A DNA stretch of 64,000 nucleotides from Pararobbsia silviterrae (GCF_003628125.1 NZ_RBZU01000015.1:1-64000), one strand, 5' to 3'. Shown: positions 1 through 10,146, numbered from the stretch's first letter. Program-made: numbers and translations. The notes: a model not told the origin generated them from the sequence alone.

Positions 1-42
1 CTCGCTTGGGATCTCGGACCCCGATTTCGGTTTGCGTGGCAT
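1..42 (-). CDS. N-terminus of an unidentified gene, cut by the window edge
   Basis: Only 14 codons are inside the window, reading MPRKPKSGSEIPSE from an ATG at 42. The start is credible because the minus strand carries a strong Shine-Dalgarno run (AAAAGGAG) at about 50-57 with normal spacing. The rest of the gene lies to the left. The visible peptide is basic and hydrophilic and does not identify a family. The roughly 250 bases between this start and the chemoreceptor stop at 293 hold no other gene that I can support; they should contain this gene's promoter. Confidence 0.55.
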   Translation of the reverse strand, partial: MPRKPKSGSEIPSE

Positions 43-292
43 ACATGCTCCTTTTGGTACATGTTATGCCTCGAACACAAAATCTCTGACACTCTCTGAG
101 GCACCCATCCGCATCGATGTCGACCGCGAACAACGACCCCGCAATGCAAAACAACACGACCGCCAACGGCGCCACCGTCAAGGCAGCGCCGATGTCGGTG
201 GGAACCTGTCCCCCGCGAGCCCCCAAGACACGACTAAGAGCGCAGCACATCAGCAAGGCAACACCCCAACCCACCCCTCACCCCATAACCCG

Positions 293-1843
293 CTACGCCC
301 CCTCCCCCGTCCGGAACGCAGACACCGCCGCGCGCAGTTGCTCAGTCTGATCATCGAGCGAACTCGCGGCCGCCGCCGCTTGCTCGACAAGCGCCGCATT
401 CTGCTGCGTCACCTTGTCCATCTCCGTGATCGCGTGATTGACCTGCTCGATCCCGCGGCTCTGCTCATGCGACGCCGCCGCGATCGTGCCCATGATGTCG
501 GTCACGCGCGCAATCGCGTCACTGACCTGACTCATCGTCTCCCCCGCGCGCCCGACAAGCTCGGCACCCGCCTGCACGCGCGTGCCCGACGTCTTGATCA
601 ATTCACGGATTTCCTTCGCCGCCGTCGACGAACGCTGCGCCAGACCCCGGACTTCGCTCGCGACCACCGCAAAACCACGCCCCTGCTCACCCGCGCGCGC
701 CGCCTCGACCGCCGCGTTCAACGCCAGAATATTGGTCTGGAATGCGACGCTTTCGATCATGCCGATGATGTCGCCGATCTCCACCGAACTGCGCTCGATG
801 CCCGCCATCGTCTCGACGACTTCACCCACGATCTTCGTGCCTTGCGACACGACATCGCGCGCCGCGTCAGCAAGACCATTCGCCTCGCGCGCATTGTCGG
901 CATTCTTCTTGACCGTCGACGTCAGCTCTTCCATGCTCGCCGCGGTCTCTTCGAGCGACGCCGCCTGCTGTTCCGTGCGCGCCGACAGATCAAGATTGCC
1001 CGCCGCGATTTCCTTGCTCGCATTCGCGATCGACAACGCCGACATCTTGACCGTGCCGATCGCGTCAAGCAAACGCTCCTGCATCACGCGCACCGAAGCC
1101 AGCAAACTGGTGTGATCGTTAGCGGCCGTATCGACACGAACCGTCAAATCGCCCTCGGCGATCTGGCGACACACCTCGCCGACGTCTTGCGGATCGCCGC
1201 CGATCGTGCCGAGCACGCGACGAATGATCAACGCGATCGCACCCGTCAACGCAAGACCGACAACGATCACGACAACCAGCGCCTTGATCAAATGCGCGAC
1301 GAATTCGGCGTCGATATCGTCGATATACGTCCCGGTAAAAACGTGCCAGTCCCACTCGGAAACATATTCGCCGTAAGCCAGCTTCGGCTGCGGCTTCGTC
1401 TCATGCGGCTTCGGAAACTGATAGTCGGTCAGATGCGTGCCGTCGAGATCGTGTTTGACGATCTCCGCCGTGAAATGCTTGCCCGTCGGATCCACGAGAT
1501 CATTGATCGTGTTCTCCGTTTCGGGCCGCACAGGATTCAGCAACTGGAACAGCTTCGAATCCGATACGAGCAGATAACCGGCCTTGCCATAGCGAATCGG
1601 CCGAAGATGCGCGAGCGCAGCCTTCTGCGCATCGGCTTTCGACATCTTGCCGGACTGCTCCTGCTGCACGTAATACCGCACGACGCTGACCGCCGATTGG
1701 ACCTGGTTCGCAAGCCCTTCGACGCGATCCTGAATCATCAGATTGCGTGTGAGCGTCGCACTCAGCGCCGACAACACGATCAGGCTGATCCAGACGAAAA
1801 CAACCATGCTCCACAGCGAAGCCTTGAAGCTCAACTTTTTCAT
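293..1843 (-). CDS. Methyl-accepting chemotaxis protein with periplasmic single Cache domain
   Basis: Membrane chemoreceptor of 516 aa that passes ligand occupancy to the CheA/CheW array. A short cytoplasmic tail is followed by a membrane helix at about 9-31, a periplasmic domain at about 35-185 that reads like a single Cache (sCache_2) fold ([26 protein letters not shown]), a second helix at about 187-208, a HAMP linker to about 262, and the long signalling coiled coil. The hairpin tip contains [20 protein letters not shown], diagnostic of MCPs. The C-terminus ends SAFRTGEGA, without a CheR/CheB-docking pentapeptide such as NWETF. sCache chemoreceptors usually sense small organic acids; the ligand here is unknown. 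It stands alone downstream of purA on the same strand with a 145-base gap. Confidence 0.93.
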   Translation of the reverse strand: MKKLSFKASLWSMVVFVWISLIVLSALSATLTRNLMIQDRVEGLANQVQSAVSVVRYYVQQEQSGKMSKADAQKAALAHLRPIRYGKAGYLLVSDSKLFQLLNPVRPETENTINDLVDPTGKHFTAEIVKHDLDGTHLTDYQFPKPHETKPQPKLAYGEYVSEWDWHVFTGTYIDDIDAEFVAHLIKALVVVIVVGLALTGAIALIIRRVLGTIGGDPQDVGEVCRQIAEGDLTVRVDTAANDHTSLLASVRVMQERLLDAIGTVKMSALSIANASKEIAAGNLDLSARTEQQAASLEETAASMEELTSTVKKNADNAREANGLADAARDVVSQGTKIVGEVVETMAGIERSSVEIGDIIGMIESVAFQTNILALNAAVEAARAGEQGRGFAVVASEVRGLAQRSSTAAKEIRELIKTSGTRVQAGAELVGRAGETMSQVSDAIARVTDIMGTIAAASHEQSRGIEQVNHAITEMDKVTQQNAALVEQAAAAASSLDDQTEQLRAAVSAFRTGEGA

Positions 1844-1988
1844 TTGCGCGCCTTATACCGATGCTATTGCGTAGGGGGCGCACACTCAGGCCCCACCTCT
1901 CTCAAATTGCCATATCGGTGCGAATGCACGGCGCACGCATGCGTGTTTTCACCTATTCAGCGTTACGGGTCGTTTCCCTTCAGCGTGC

Positions 1989-3275
1989 CTAAGCATCGAA
2001 CGGATTGCGCACGACAATCGTGTCGCCACGCTCCGCGCCCGTCGTGACGATCGACACGGGCGCCTGCGCGATCGTTTCGATCCGTCTGATGAAATCGAGC
2101 GCCTGCGTCGGCAAATCACGCAGATGCCGAACGCCCTCGGCCGGACGCGTCCATCCGTCGAACCACTCATAAATCGGCGTGGCGCGCGCCTGCACGGCAA
2201 GGCTCGCCGGCAACACATCCGTGCGGCGTCCATCGACGTCATAGCCGACGCAGAGCGCGATTTTGTCGAATCCATCGAGCACATCGAGTTTCGTCAACGC
2301 CAATGAATCGATGCCCGACACTTTCACGCTCTGCCGCAGCTGCGCGGCATCGAGCCATCCGCAGCGGCGCGGCCGCCCCGTATTGACACCATATTCGCGG
2401 CCTTTTTCTCTAAGCCGCGCACCGAGCGCATCGTCGAGCTCGGTCGCGAACGGCCCTTCGCCGACGCGCGTCGCATACGCTTTCGTGACGCCGACCACAT
2501 GCCCGAGACGCGACGCACCGCACCCGGTTCCCGTCGCCGCCGCCGATGCGACCGTGTTCGACGACGTCACATACGGATAGGTCCCCCAATCGACATCGAG
2601 CATCACGGCCTGCGAACCCTCGAACAGGATGCGCCGACCTTGCGCGTGCGCGGCATCGAGATCCGCCCAGACCGGACGCACGAAACGCAGCACGCGCGGT
2701 GCGATATCCAGCAGCATCGGCAACATCGCATCACGCGTGAAGCCGGCGAGACCCGCCCCCTTGAACCATGCATTGTGATGGTCGATCAGCGCATCGAGCT
2801 TGCGCGCGAGATGCTCCGGTTCGGCGAGATCGCACACGCGCAGGCCACGGCGACCGATCTTGTCCTCATAAGCCGGCCCGATCCCGCGCAACGTCGTGCC
2901 GATCGGTTGACGGCGCCGCTTTTCCTGCGCGGCATCCAGCGCACGATGGATTGGCAAGACGAGCGTCGCGTTGTCGGCAATCGCAAGACGGTCGGGCGTA
3001 ACCGACACACCGAGTGCTTCGACACGTTCGATTTCCGCGAGCAGCGCTTCAGGATCGAGCGCGACCCCGTTGCCGATCACGCCGCGCTTGCCACGCACGA
3101 GGCCGCTCGGCAGCAGCGCAAGCTTGTAAGTCTTGCCATCGACCACAAGCGTGTGACCGGCATTGTGACCGCCGTTGTAACGCGCGACGAAATCCGCGTC
3201 GGCGGCCAGCCAATCGACAAGACGCCCTTTTCCTTCATCGCCCCATTGGGCGCCCACTACGACGACGTTTGGCAT
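1989..3275 (-). CDS. purA: Adenylosuccinate synthetase, second-type paralogue
   Basis: Converts IMP, aspartate and GTP to adenylosuccinate, the first committed step to AMP. At 428 aa it is full length. It has the phosphate loop WGDEGKG at about 11-17 with the catalytic Asp, the catalytic His in [22 protein letters not shown] and the [12 protein letters not shown] signature. It diverges from the beta-proteobacterial housekeeping enzyme as I remember it: [16 protein letters not shown] instead of EGAQGTLLDIDHGTYP. It is also not next to hflC/hisZ, where Burkholderia keeps the main purA. This matches the 'adenylosuccinate synthetase 2' copies annotated in some Burkholderia genomes, so I infer a paralogue. 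The start is ATG with only a weak GGA motif ahead. It diverges from the LysR gene at 3422. Confidence 0.93.
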   Translation of the reverse strand: MPNVVVVGAQWGDEGKGRLVDWLAADADFVARYNGGHNAGHTLVVDGKTYKLALLPSGLVRGKRGVIGNGVALDPEALLAEIERVEALGVSVTPDRLAIADNATLVLPIHRALDAAQEKRRRQPIGTTLRGIGPAYEDKIGRRGLRVCDLAEPEHLARKLDALIDHHNAWFKGAGLAGFTRDAMLPMLLDIAPRVLRFVRPVWADLDAAHAQGRRILFEGSQAVMLDVDWGTYPYVTSSNTVASAAATGTGCGASRLGHVVGVTKAYATRVGEGPFATELDDALGARLREKGREYGVNTGRPRRCGWLDAAQLRQSVKVSGIDSLALTKLDVLDGFDKIALCVGYDVDGRRTDVLPASLAVQARATPIYEWFDGWTRPAEGVRHLRDLPTQALDFIRRIETIAQAPVSIVTTGAERGDTIVVRNPFDA

Positions 3276-3421
3276 ACCAAATCCGGTTCATGTGAAAATT
3301 CGACGCACGACATTCCGCTCTCTGTCGCCCTGCCTCGTCGATACCGGCGCCAATATAGTCGCGTGGAACGACGTGCATCAAACGATTAAACTTCGGACTT
3401 CGCGTGATTTAAATTCACACG

Positions 3422-4333
3422 ATGCCGCCCATGAGCCGAAAACTTCCTCCATTGAATTCGCTGCGCGCTTTCGAAGCGGCTGCGCGTCTGAGCAGCTTTT
3501 CGCTCGCGGCCGATGAGCTCTGCGTCACGCATGGCGCAGTCAGCCGGCATATTCAGCAACTCGAAGCTTGGTTCGGCCATGCGCTGTTCGAGCGGTATAA
3601 CCGTCGTGTCGTGCTCAACGAAGCGGGCGGCCGGTATCTCGCGGAAATCGGCGCCGCGTTCGACCGCATCGCGCTCGCCACGGCCCAGCAGATGCAGCGC
3701 GGACACGCCACGATCCTGCGCGTGAATGCGCCGGCCACGTTCTCGTTACGCTGGCTCGTCCCGCGGCTATCCGCGTTTCAGCTCGACCATCCCGCGATCG
3801 AGGTTCGTCTATCGACGTCGAACGAAGCGATCGAGAAGGTCCGCGACGAATTCGACATCGTGATTCGGGGCGGTCCGCATCGCGTCGAAGGCTATCTCGC
3901 GGACGAATTCCTGTCCGAGGTGCGTCTGCCGGTGTGCTCGCCCAAGCTGCTCAAGGGCAAGACGCTCAAGAAACCCGCTGACCTCGCGCATTTCACGCTT
4001 CTGCACGCGGCGACCTATCCGCGCATGTGGCCCGACTGGCTCGCGAAGGCCGGCACGCCGAATCTGACGCCGCGGCATACGCTGACGCTCGAACATTTCT
4101 ATCTGACGTTGCAAGGCGCGCTCGACGGACTCGGCGTCGCGATGGGGCCGACCGCACTCGTCGCGGACGATATCGCCGAAGGCAGGCTCGTGCACCCATT
4201 CGACGGGCCCGCCCTGCCCGCCTGGCGGTATTTCTCGTATGTCGCGCTCGCGCGCGCCGAGGATCCGGCGATTCAGGCCTTTCGCGCATGGCTCGCGATC
4301 ACGGGAAGCCATGCGGCACCCGACACGGCATAG
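3422..4333 (+). CDS. GcvA-type LysR transcriptional regulator
   Basis: LysR-family regulator of 303 aa. The N-terminal winged helix (LNSLRAFEAAARLSSFSLAA, VTHGAVSRHIQQLE) is followed by a substrate-binding domain at about residues 95-295. The sequence is of the GcvA/AmpR branch. The start is ambiguous: ATG at 3422 gives MPPMSRKL, while ATG at 3431 gives MSRKLPPLNSL, a common N-terminus in this branch; neither has a clear Shine-Dalgarno. A small dyad (GTGA-TTTAAAT-TCAC, 3404-3418) lies directly before the start and could be an autoregulatory site. It is followed after 23 bases by a FUSC-family exporter on the same strand, which it probably controls. Confidence 0.92.
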   Translation: MPPMSRKLPPLNSLRAFEAAARLSSFSLAADELCVTHGAVSRHIQQLEAWFGHALFERYNRRVVLNEAGGRYLAEIGAAFDRIALATAQQMQRGHATILRVNAPATFSLRWLVPRLSAFQLDHPAIEVRLSTSNEAIEKVRDEFDIVIRGGPHRVEGYLADEFLSEVRLPVCSPKLLKGKTLKKPADLAHFTLLHAATYPRMWPDWLAKAGTPNLTPRHTLTLEHFYLTLQGALDGLGVAMGPTALVADDIAEGRLVHPFDGPALPAWRYFSYVALARAEDPAIQAFRAWLAITGSHAAPDTA

Positions 4334-4356
4334 TGCGGCATCCACAGGAGACATCC

Positions 4357-6294
4357 GTGACGCAACGCCCTCGTCGCAACGCATCGACCTCGTCGCCGAC
4401 ATCGACACCATCGCCGACGCCGCGCGGACCGTTGGCCTTCGATCCGCGCATCATGTTCACGCTTCGCGCCTCGCCGCCGCGCTTGCCGATCGCGTGGCGC
4501 GCCGCGCTCTGCATGTTCGTCCTCGCCGCCGCGGGGTGGCTTGCCGCCGACATCTCGGCGGGTCTCATGGCGACGATCGGCGCGTTTACATCGCTCTACG
4601 CGATTGATCGTCCCTATGCGAACCGTGCGCGCGTGCTCGCCGCGATCGCACTCGCGCTGGCCATGGCCGTTTCGCTCGGCGTCGAAGCCCAGCATGTCGC
4701 GTATGCGGCCGTCCCGCTCGTCGTATGTCTCGCCATGGCGGCGACCTGGATGTGCCGCGTGCTCGATATCGGGCCGCCCGGCGCGTATATGTTCTCGCTC
4801 GCGTGCGCGGTCAGCACGGCGATGCCGGTCGGCCACGCGTCCGCGCTGCGCCCCGGCCTCTACGTGCTCGTGGGCGGCGCGCTGTCCTGGCTCGTGCATA
4901 TGACGGGCGCGCTATTCGTGCGTCGCGCACCCGAGCGAGCCGCCGTGGCGGCGGCCGCGCGCGCGGTCGCCCACTTCGTGGACCATGCCGGCACCGTCGA
5001 CGAAGACGCGACGCGCAACCAGGCCGCGCTCGCGCTGCACCAGGCATGGACGATCTTGATCACCTGGCAACCCGCCTCGGCGCCGAAGGATCGCGCACTC
5101 GCACGCCTGCGCACGCTCACGCAGACCTTGCATCGTGTGTTCGCCGAACGTGTCGCGTCACGCGCGAACACGGCATCCGAAACAGCGGCGCTTGCCGCGC
5201 AAGCGCGGTCGATCGAAGCGCAGGCCAACGCAGCCGCGCGCGATACCTCGAACGCGACGCCGGCCGACATCGCCCAGACCGCCCCCCTTCCGATCGGGAG
5301 ACTTCCGACGCGGCATCTGATCGCGGAACAGATGCGCCTCGATGCGCCGCTGATCCAGACGCTATTGCGCGTCGGCGCGGGCGTGGCGATCGCCGGATCG
5401 CTGAGCATGGCGTTCGGATTCGAGAAGCCGTACTGGGCGATGGCCGCCGCCGTCCTCGTCCTCCATCAAGGACTCAATCTCGCGCGGACACTCGAACGCT
5501 CGGTGGCGCGCACGGTCGGCACGTTCGTGGGAATCGGCGCGGCCGGCGTGCTGCTCGCGGCACAGCCCGGCGGCCTCTGGCTCGCGATCGCGCTCGCGGG
5601 CCTGCAGTTCGTCGTCGAAATGCTCGTCACACGCAACTATGCGTTCGCAGTCGTCTTCATCACGTCGCTCGCGATGCTCATCGCGTCGGGCGGCCATCGG
5701 GTCGCCGATATCACGGCCCTGCTGCTCGCGCGCGGTATCGATACGGCCCTCGGGTGCGCGGTCGGCGTCGCCGTCTCGATCGCGTTCGATCGATACGCCT
5801 CGGAGATCACACTGCGCGAGCGCGTCGCGGCGGCGCTCGATGCGACCGCGACGGTCGCGCGACACGCGGACACAGGCTCGGTGTCGTCCGTATCCGCGCT
5901 GCATGCGCGAAGCATGCTGCAACATCGGCTCGTCGCGCTGTCCGCCGCGTACGACAACGCGGTCCATGCACTGGCGCGCAAGGCCCGCCAGGCGCAGCGT
6001 TGGCACCCCGTTGTCGTCGCAACGGAACGGCTCGCGTACCGCGTGCTCGCGATGTGCTGGGAAATCGAATCCTCGGACACGCCGGGCGATGCAAAACCGA
6101 ATGAGACATCGGACGCATTGCCTGATGACGCACGTCACGCCTTGGCAAACACGCTAGCCGGGATCGCCGGTGCAACCCATGCGCAGCAGCGCTTCACACC
6201 GGCCGCCCCCCTGCCCGAAGAATTCGCGACCGAGATCCGGGATCTGATCGACGCGCAAGCCGCGTTCGCGGCCGCGCATCGCGACACAATCTAA
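4357..6294 (+). CDS. FUSC-family inner-membrane exporter
   Basis: Membrane protein of 645 aa with the two-repeat layout of the FUSC/aromatic-acid exporter family (AaeB, YccS). A hydrophobic block at about residues 35-175 is followed by a soluble region at about 175-310 and a second hydrophobic block at about 320-480, whose first part (FGFEKPYWAMAAAVLVLHQ) is typical. A C-terminal cytoplasmic part ends at residue 645. Such proteins export hydroxylated aromatic acids or similar toxic compounds; the substrate here is unknown. The start is GTG at 4357, chosen because CAGGAG sits six bases upstream; the frame is open further upstream, but that stretch overlaps the LysR gene. Close linkage (23 bases) to the LysR gene suggests cotranscription. 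The N-terminus is rich in Thr, Ser and Pro. Confidence 0.87.
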   Translation: MTQRPRRNASTSSPTSTPSPTPRGPLAFDPRIMFTLRASPPRLPIAWRAALCMFVLAAAGWLAADISAGLMATIGAFTSLYAIDRPYANRARVLAAIALALAMAVSLGVEAQHVAYAAVPLVVCLAMAATWMCRVLDIGPPGAYMFSLACAVSTAMPVGHASALRPGLYVLVGGALSWLVHMTGALFVRRAPERAAVAAAARAVAHFVDHAGTVDEDATRNQAALALHQAWTILITWQPASAPKDRALARLRTLTQTLHRVFAERVASRANTASETAALAAQARSIEAQANAAARDTSNATPADIAQTAPLPIGRLPTRHLIAEQMRLDAPLIQTLLRVGAGVAIAGSLSMAFGFEKPYWAMAAAVLVLHQGLNLARTLERSVARTVGTFVGIGAAGVLLAAQPGGLWLAIALAGLQFVVEMLVTRNYAFAVVFITSLAMLIASGGHRVADITALLLARGIDTALGCAVGVAVSIAFDRYASEITLRERVAAALDATATVARHADTGSVSSVSALHARSMLQHRLVALSAAYDNAVHALARKARQAQRWHPVVVATERLAYRVLAMCWEIESSDTPGDAKPNETSDALPDDARHALANTLAGIAGATHAQQRFTPAAPLPEEFATEIRDLIDAQAAFAAAHRDTI

Positions 6295-6443
6295 GGCGCT
6301 TCGTGCGAGATGGGCATGCAATCCCGTTCGAATTCAGTCGCGCTCGGTCAGGCGTACAAGCGGGTAAACATTTGCAAAGGCGGGTCATATACTGGCTAGG
6401 CAAGCGATTGGAGCGTCCCTCACACACCCGTCCGGACCCGGCC

Positions 6444-8108
6444 ATGCTGACCATCGACCATATCCGCGCGATTCCGCTGTTTTCGTCGTTGCCCGAGAAC
6501 GAACTCGAACGGCTCGCGCACACGTCCGCGGACCTGCATTTGAACGCGGGAGAATTCGCGGTTCACGAAGGGGGCGAGCGCGCGCTATATGCGGTGCTCA
6601 CCGGCAAGATGGAGGTCATCAAGACGTTCGACGGCATCGAGCGCAGGCTGGGCTGGCGTTTGCCCGGCACCATCTTCGGCGAGGTGCCGCTCGCGCTGAG
6701 TTCGCCGTTTCCGGGCGCGTATCGCGCGGCCGAGCCCTCGCGCGTCATGCGTATCGATGCCCAGCATTACTACACGCTCGCCGCCGCGTCGCCCGAGGTC
6801 GCGCTGAAGATGGGCGCGCTCGCACGCGAGCGCATCGGCGGTCTGCAAGGCTTGTCGGCGGAACCGCCGAAGGCGCGCGTCACGATGATCGGTCATCGTT
6901 GGGACATCGCGTGCACCGCTCTGCGTCAATTCCTCGCGCGCAATCAAATCAGCTTCGACTGGATGACGCCCGATGCGCCCGAATTGCGTGCGCGCTGGCC
7001 GGGGACATGTCCGCCCGACAGCGATTGTCCCGTGCTGCGGCTCGTCGACGGGACCGTGCTGTGCCGGCCCGACACGCGTGAGCTCGCGCAACGGCTCGGT
7101 CTGCAGACGCAGCCGCGTCATCGCGAGTACGACACGATGATCCTCGGCGGGGGGCCGGCCGGACTCGCCGCGGCCGTCTATGGCGCGTCGGAGGGTCTGC
7201 GCACGATCGTCATCGAACGCGAAGCGCCGGGCGGACAAGCGGGGACGTCATCGCGCATCGAGAACTACCTCGGTTTCCCGAACGGCGTGTCGGGCGACGA
7301 ACTCGCCAGCCGCGCCTTGCAGCAAGCCAAACGCCTCGGCGCGGAAATCCTTGTGACACGGTCGGTCACGCGCATCGACGTCGAGCGCCGCACCGTCCAT
7401 CTCGACGCCGATGACGTGATCCGAGCACGCACGATCATTCTCGCGACGGGCGTCACGTGGCGTCGTCTCGCGATCGAAGGCTTCGACCGGTTCATCGGTA
7501 AAGGGATTTTCTACGGCGCATCGCGCAGCGAAGCGGACGCGATGCACGGGCTCGACATCCATCTGATCGGCGGCGGGAATTCGGCGGGGCAGGCGGCGCT
7601 GTACTTTGCGAATCACGCACGCAACGTGACGCTCGTCTTGCGGGGCGACGCGATCGAGAAAAGCATGTCGCGCTATCTTGTCGAGCAGCTTCGCGCGAAG
7701 ACGAATATCGCGGTGCGGTTGCGCTCGGAAGTCGTCGGCGCGTACGGCGACACGCATCTGACCGCGATCGATATCCGCGACGGCTCGACCGCTGACGTCA
7801 CGCGTCACGCATGCGGCGGACTCTTCGTCTTTATCGGCGCGGACGCGGAAACCGCCTGGCTGCCGACCGAGATCGCACGCGATGCGCGCGGCTATGTGCT
7901 GACCGGCGACGACGTCGTCAAGGCGGGACGCTGGACCCGAACGCGCGATCCGTATCTGCTCGAATCGAGCGTGCCGGGCGTCTTCGCGTGCGGCGACGTG
8001 CGGTTGAGTCCGGTCAAGCGCGTCGCGTCCGCCGTCGGCGAGGGCAGTATGGCGATCGCGTTCGCGCATCGCTTTCTCGAACTCGAAGGGCGCGCTCCTA
8101 TCGCGTGA
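6444..8108 (+). CDS. FAD-dependent oxidoreductase fused to a cyclic-nucleotide-binding-type domain
   Basis: Three-part protein of 554 aa. Residues 1-130 are a CRP-like cNMP-binding fold (IPLFSSLPENELERLA, GTIFGEVPLALSS). About 140-215 resembles a thioredoxin/glutaredoxin-like module of the kind seen in these fusions (LRQFLARNQISFDW). About 225-550 is a thioredoxin-reductase-like flavoprotein with FAD motif ILGGGPAGLAAAVYGASEG, NAD(P)H motif LIGGGNSAGQAALYFA and the C-terminal FAD motif GVFACGDVRLSPVKRVASAVGEG. The redox CxxC of true thioredoxin reductase is missing: the corresponding stretch reads GIFYGASRSEAD, as in related fused proteins. It cannot therefore use the classical dithiol mechanism. 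The start is ATG 6444, the first codon giving the canonical CRP-like N-terminus; the open frame before it is probably untranslated. Physiological substrate unknown. Confidence 0.88.
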   Translation: MLTIDHIRAIPLFSSLPENELERLAHTSADLHLNAGEFAVHEGGERALYAVLTGKMEVIKTFDGIERRLGWRLPGTIFGEVPLALSSPFPGAYRAAEPSRVMRIDAQHYYTLAAASPEVALKMGALARERIGGLQGLSAEPPKARVTMIGHRWDIACTALRQFLARNQISFDWMTPDAPELRARWPGTCPPDSDCPVLRLVDGTVLCRPDTRELAQRLGLQTQPRHREYDTMILGGGPAGLAAAVYGASEGLRTIVIEREAPGGQAGTSSRIENYLGFPNGVSGDELASRALQQAKRLGAEILVTRSVTRIDVERRTVHLDADDVIRARTIILATGVTWRRLAIEGFDRFIGKGIFYGASRSEADAMHGLDIHLIGGGNSAGQAALYFANHARNVTLVLRGDAIEKSMSRYLVEQLRAKTNIAVRLRSEVVGAYGDTHLTAIDIRDGSTADVTRHACGGLFVFIGADAETAWLPTEIARDARGYVLTGDDVVKAGRWTRTRDPYLLESSVPGVFACGDVRLSPVKRVASAVGEGSMAIAFAHRFLELEGRAPIA

Positions 8109-8175
8109 TTCGCTTCACGCCATCATCAACCCAACTTCGCGCAGCGACCAAACGATCATCACACAGTCACCGAGC

Positions 8176-8202
8176 GGCCATCACGTGTTGCGCGTGATGG
8201 CC
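8176..8202. terminator. Hairpin between convergent genes
   Basis: A perfect 10-bp inverted repeat, GGCCATCACG / CGTGATGGCC, with a 7-base loop lies between the convergent flavoprotein (ending 8108) and tannase-like gene (ending 8216). It has no T-tract, so it may act as a transcript-end stabiliser or part of a Rho-dependent terminator rather than a classical intrinsic terminator. Confidence 0.5.
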
Positions 8203-8215
8203 CGCGAACAGCCGG

Positions 8216-9898
8216 TCAATGCGTCGCGCACTTAAAGTTCGATGCGACATTCACGTCGCCGCTGCCCGTGTATTTCGGCCAGGACGGGTACTCGCACAGC
8301 GGGCGTGTGCGGCCATGCGCGTTCGCACCCGCATCGGCCACCACGAGATCCTTCGGCGCGACGCCGTGCTCAACCCATTGATCGAGCGCACCGAGCGAAT
8401 CCCACGACGCGATGTACGTGCCCGTGCCGTGCCCGAAGCCCGGCACGATATAGAAGCGCATGAACGCATCGGCCTTGCGCTTGCCCACGCGCGCGACCAG
8501 ACGCTCGTAGTAGTCGATCGTGTTGTAGGGACTCACGGCCGTATCGACCGAACCATGCATGAGCAACAGCTTGCCGCCATGCGATGCAAACGCCGACAGA
8601 TCCACATCGTTCGCGTCGATGACCTTCGAGATGTGCTGCGTGCGAGCCTTCCATTGATTCGGATCGAACGTCAGCGAGTCGATGTTCGTATCGCGCGTGA
8701 TGAAGTATCGAACCGCGGGATCCGAAAGCACATAGAGACCGAAGTCCGTCATCGGCGTCGGCGGACTTGACGGCTCGGCGCGCTTGCCGAACGTGAAGAT
8801 CGACGACCAGTCACCCCCTTCGAGAATCGGCCAGCGCGCGAACGAGCGAACGCCGTTCGCGAGCGGGAAGCCGAATGTCACGCGCGAATCGATTGCCTTG
8901 ACCGCGGCGATCTGTGCGTCCGACAAGCACGTATCGCCCGTGTCCTTGCCGCCTTCGCAGCGCAGCGCGGCAATCTTGAACGTCTTCCGGCAAGCCGCGA
9001 CGTTGCTGATGACGCCGTCCTCGACACCGTCGAGTCCATCGCATGCCGCGAGGACTTCGCGCTGCAGCAACGCGACCTTGTTCGGATTGAGCCAGCCCGC
9101 GCCTTGGTGCGCATAGACCTTCTTCGACAGCGCATTCCCGTCGAGCTGCAGGATCGTGAAATCGTAGACCGGGTGCGTGGCGATCGCGCCATCGTAGTCC
9201 GCCGGCCATCGCTGGATCGCGAGGAAGGCTTCATGGCCGCCCTGCGAATTGCCCGCGAAATACATGCGCTTCGGCGCCGACCCATAACGGGCGTCGATCA
9301 GATACACGGCCACGTCGTGCGTTTTCTTGATCTGGCTGCCGCCGAAGTTGTCGAGCGCTTCTTCGTTGAGCGCGAACTTGCCGTCGACATTCGACGGACT
9401 TTGATGTCCGGAATCGCTCCCGAACGTCGCATAGCCCTGAGCCAGCGGCGTCGGTCCGGACATCGGTCCGAACGGCACCTGATCGAGCGCCGTCACGACG
9501 GTGCCGTTGTAGCCGCCGCCGCCGCGCTGCAAGGCTTTCCCGTTCCACGTCGTCGGCAGATTGAGTTCGAACTGGATATGCGGCGCACTCGGATCGACCG
9601 GATGAATCGCGCCCGTGACCTTGCAGAACTCGCCGTTCGCGTTGCCCGCATCGTTCGCGCCGACGAGCGTCGCCGACGAGACCGTCGCGCCTGTCGTCGG
9701 AAGTCCGATCGCGCTTGCGGGAATGGCCTTGCCGGCGAGGCCCGAACAGGCCGCGGCCGATGCCGACAGCGCGGTCGAAACGGCCGGCGCGGACGAAGCG
9801 TTCGCCGCCGAGGGCGCATGGCTCGCGCATCCTGCAATCCAAACGCTCGCGGCCATCATTGTCGCGAGCGTCATCGAAGAGGCTGTTCTTTTATTCAT
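8216..9898 (-). CDS. Tannase/feruloyl esterase family lipoprotein
   Basis: Predicted secreted alpha/beta hydrolase of 560 aa that would cleave esters of phenolic acids. The start is ATG 9898, because it opens a lipoprotein signal peptide (hydrophobic stretch about 9-23, lipobox IAGC with Cys24) and has AGGA upstream. The nucleophile elbow is YFAGNSQGGHEA (Ser218), the acid is probably Asp452 in LLLMHGSVDTA, and the histidine is His490 in VPGFGHGTG. The family hallmark is a CS-D-HC motif, where cysteines next to the catalytic Ser and His form a disulphide. Here the positions are Asn217-Ser218 and His490-Gly491, so both cysteines are missing together. Other cysteines (287, 303, 314, 324) are retained. 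The substrate cannot be told from sequence. Confidence 0.87.
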   Translation of the reverse strand: MNKRTASSMTLATMMAASVWIAGCASHAPSAANASSAPAVSTALSASAAACSGLAGKAIPASAIGLPTTGATVSSATLVGANDAGNANGEFCKVTGAIHPVDPSAPHIQFELNLPTTWNGKALQRGGGGYNGTVVTALDQVPFGPMSGPTPLAQGYATFGSDSGHQSPSNVDGKFALNEEALDNFGGSQIKKTHDVAVYLIDARYGSAPKRMYFAGNSQGGHEAFLAIQRWPADYDGAIATHPVYDFTILQLDGNALSKKVYAHQGAGWLNPNKVALLQREVLAACDGLDGVEDGVISNVAACRKTFKIAALRCEGGKDTGDTCLSDAQIAAVKAIDSRVTFGFPLANGVRSFARWPILEGGDWSSIFTFGKRAEPSSPPTPMTDFGLYVLSDPAVRYFITRDTNIDSLTFDPNQWKARTQHISKVIDANDVDLSAFASHGGKLLLMHGSVDTAVSPYNTIDYYERLVARVGKRKADAFMRFYIVPGFGHGTGTYIASWDSLGALDQWVEHGVAPKDLVVADAGANAHGRTRPLCEYPSWPKYTGSGDVNVASNFKCATH

Positions 9899-10146
9899 GT
9901 GGGATCCTGGAAGGTCGGCTCGGCGTGCGAGCCGTTCGGATTCGATTCGCGCACGTAAGCCGTGCGGCGCGAACGGTGCGGCCGCGCAGCGTTCACGGCA
10001 ATTGTCGCAGACCGGTCCCGATTTCGTCGATGACCTCACGCGAGGTCCGGAGACGGTCGAACCGCCCCGACATCGCGTAAAATCGCGTCTCTCGCGACGG
10101 GATATCTAGCCCGAATTCGCGCCATCGCTCGAACCCTGATTGCCGT

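Noticed and set aside
32-2047. Plus-strand open frame covering the first chemoreceptor
   Set aside because: Antisense to a clear chemoreceptor; Arg- and His-rich without domains.
4027-4356. N-terminal extension of the FUSC gene into the LysR gene
   Set aside because: No ribosome site, Arg-rich composition and overlap with LysR; GTG 4357 has CAGGAG.
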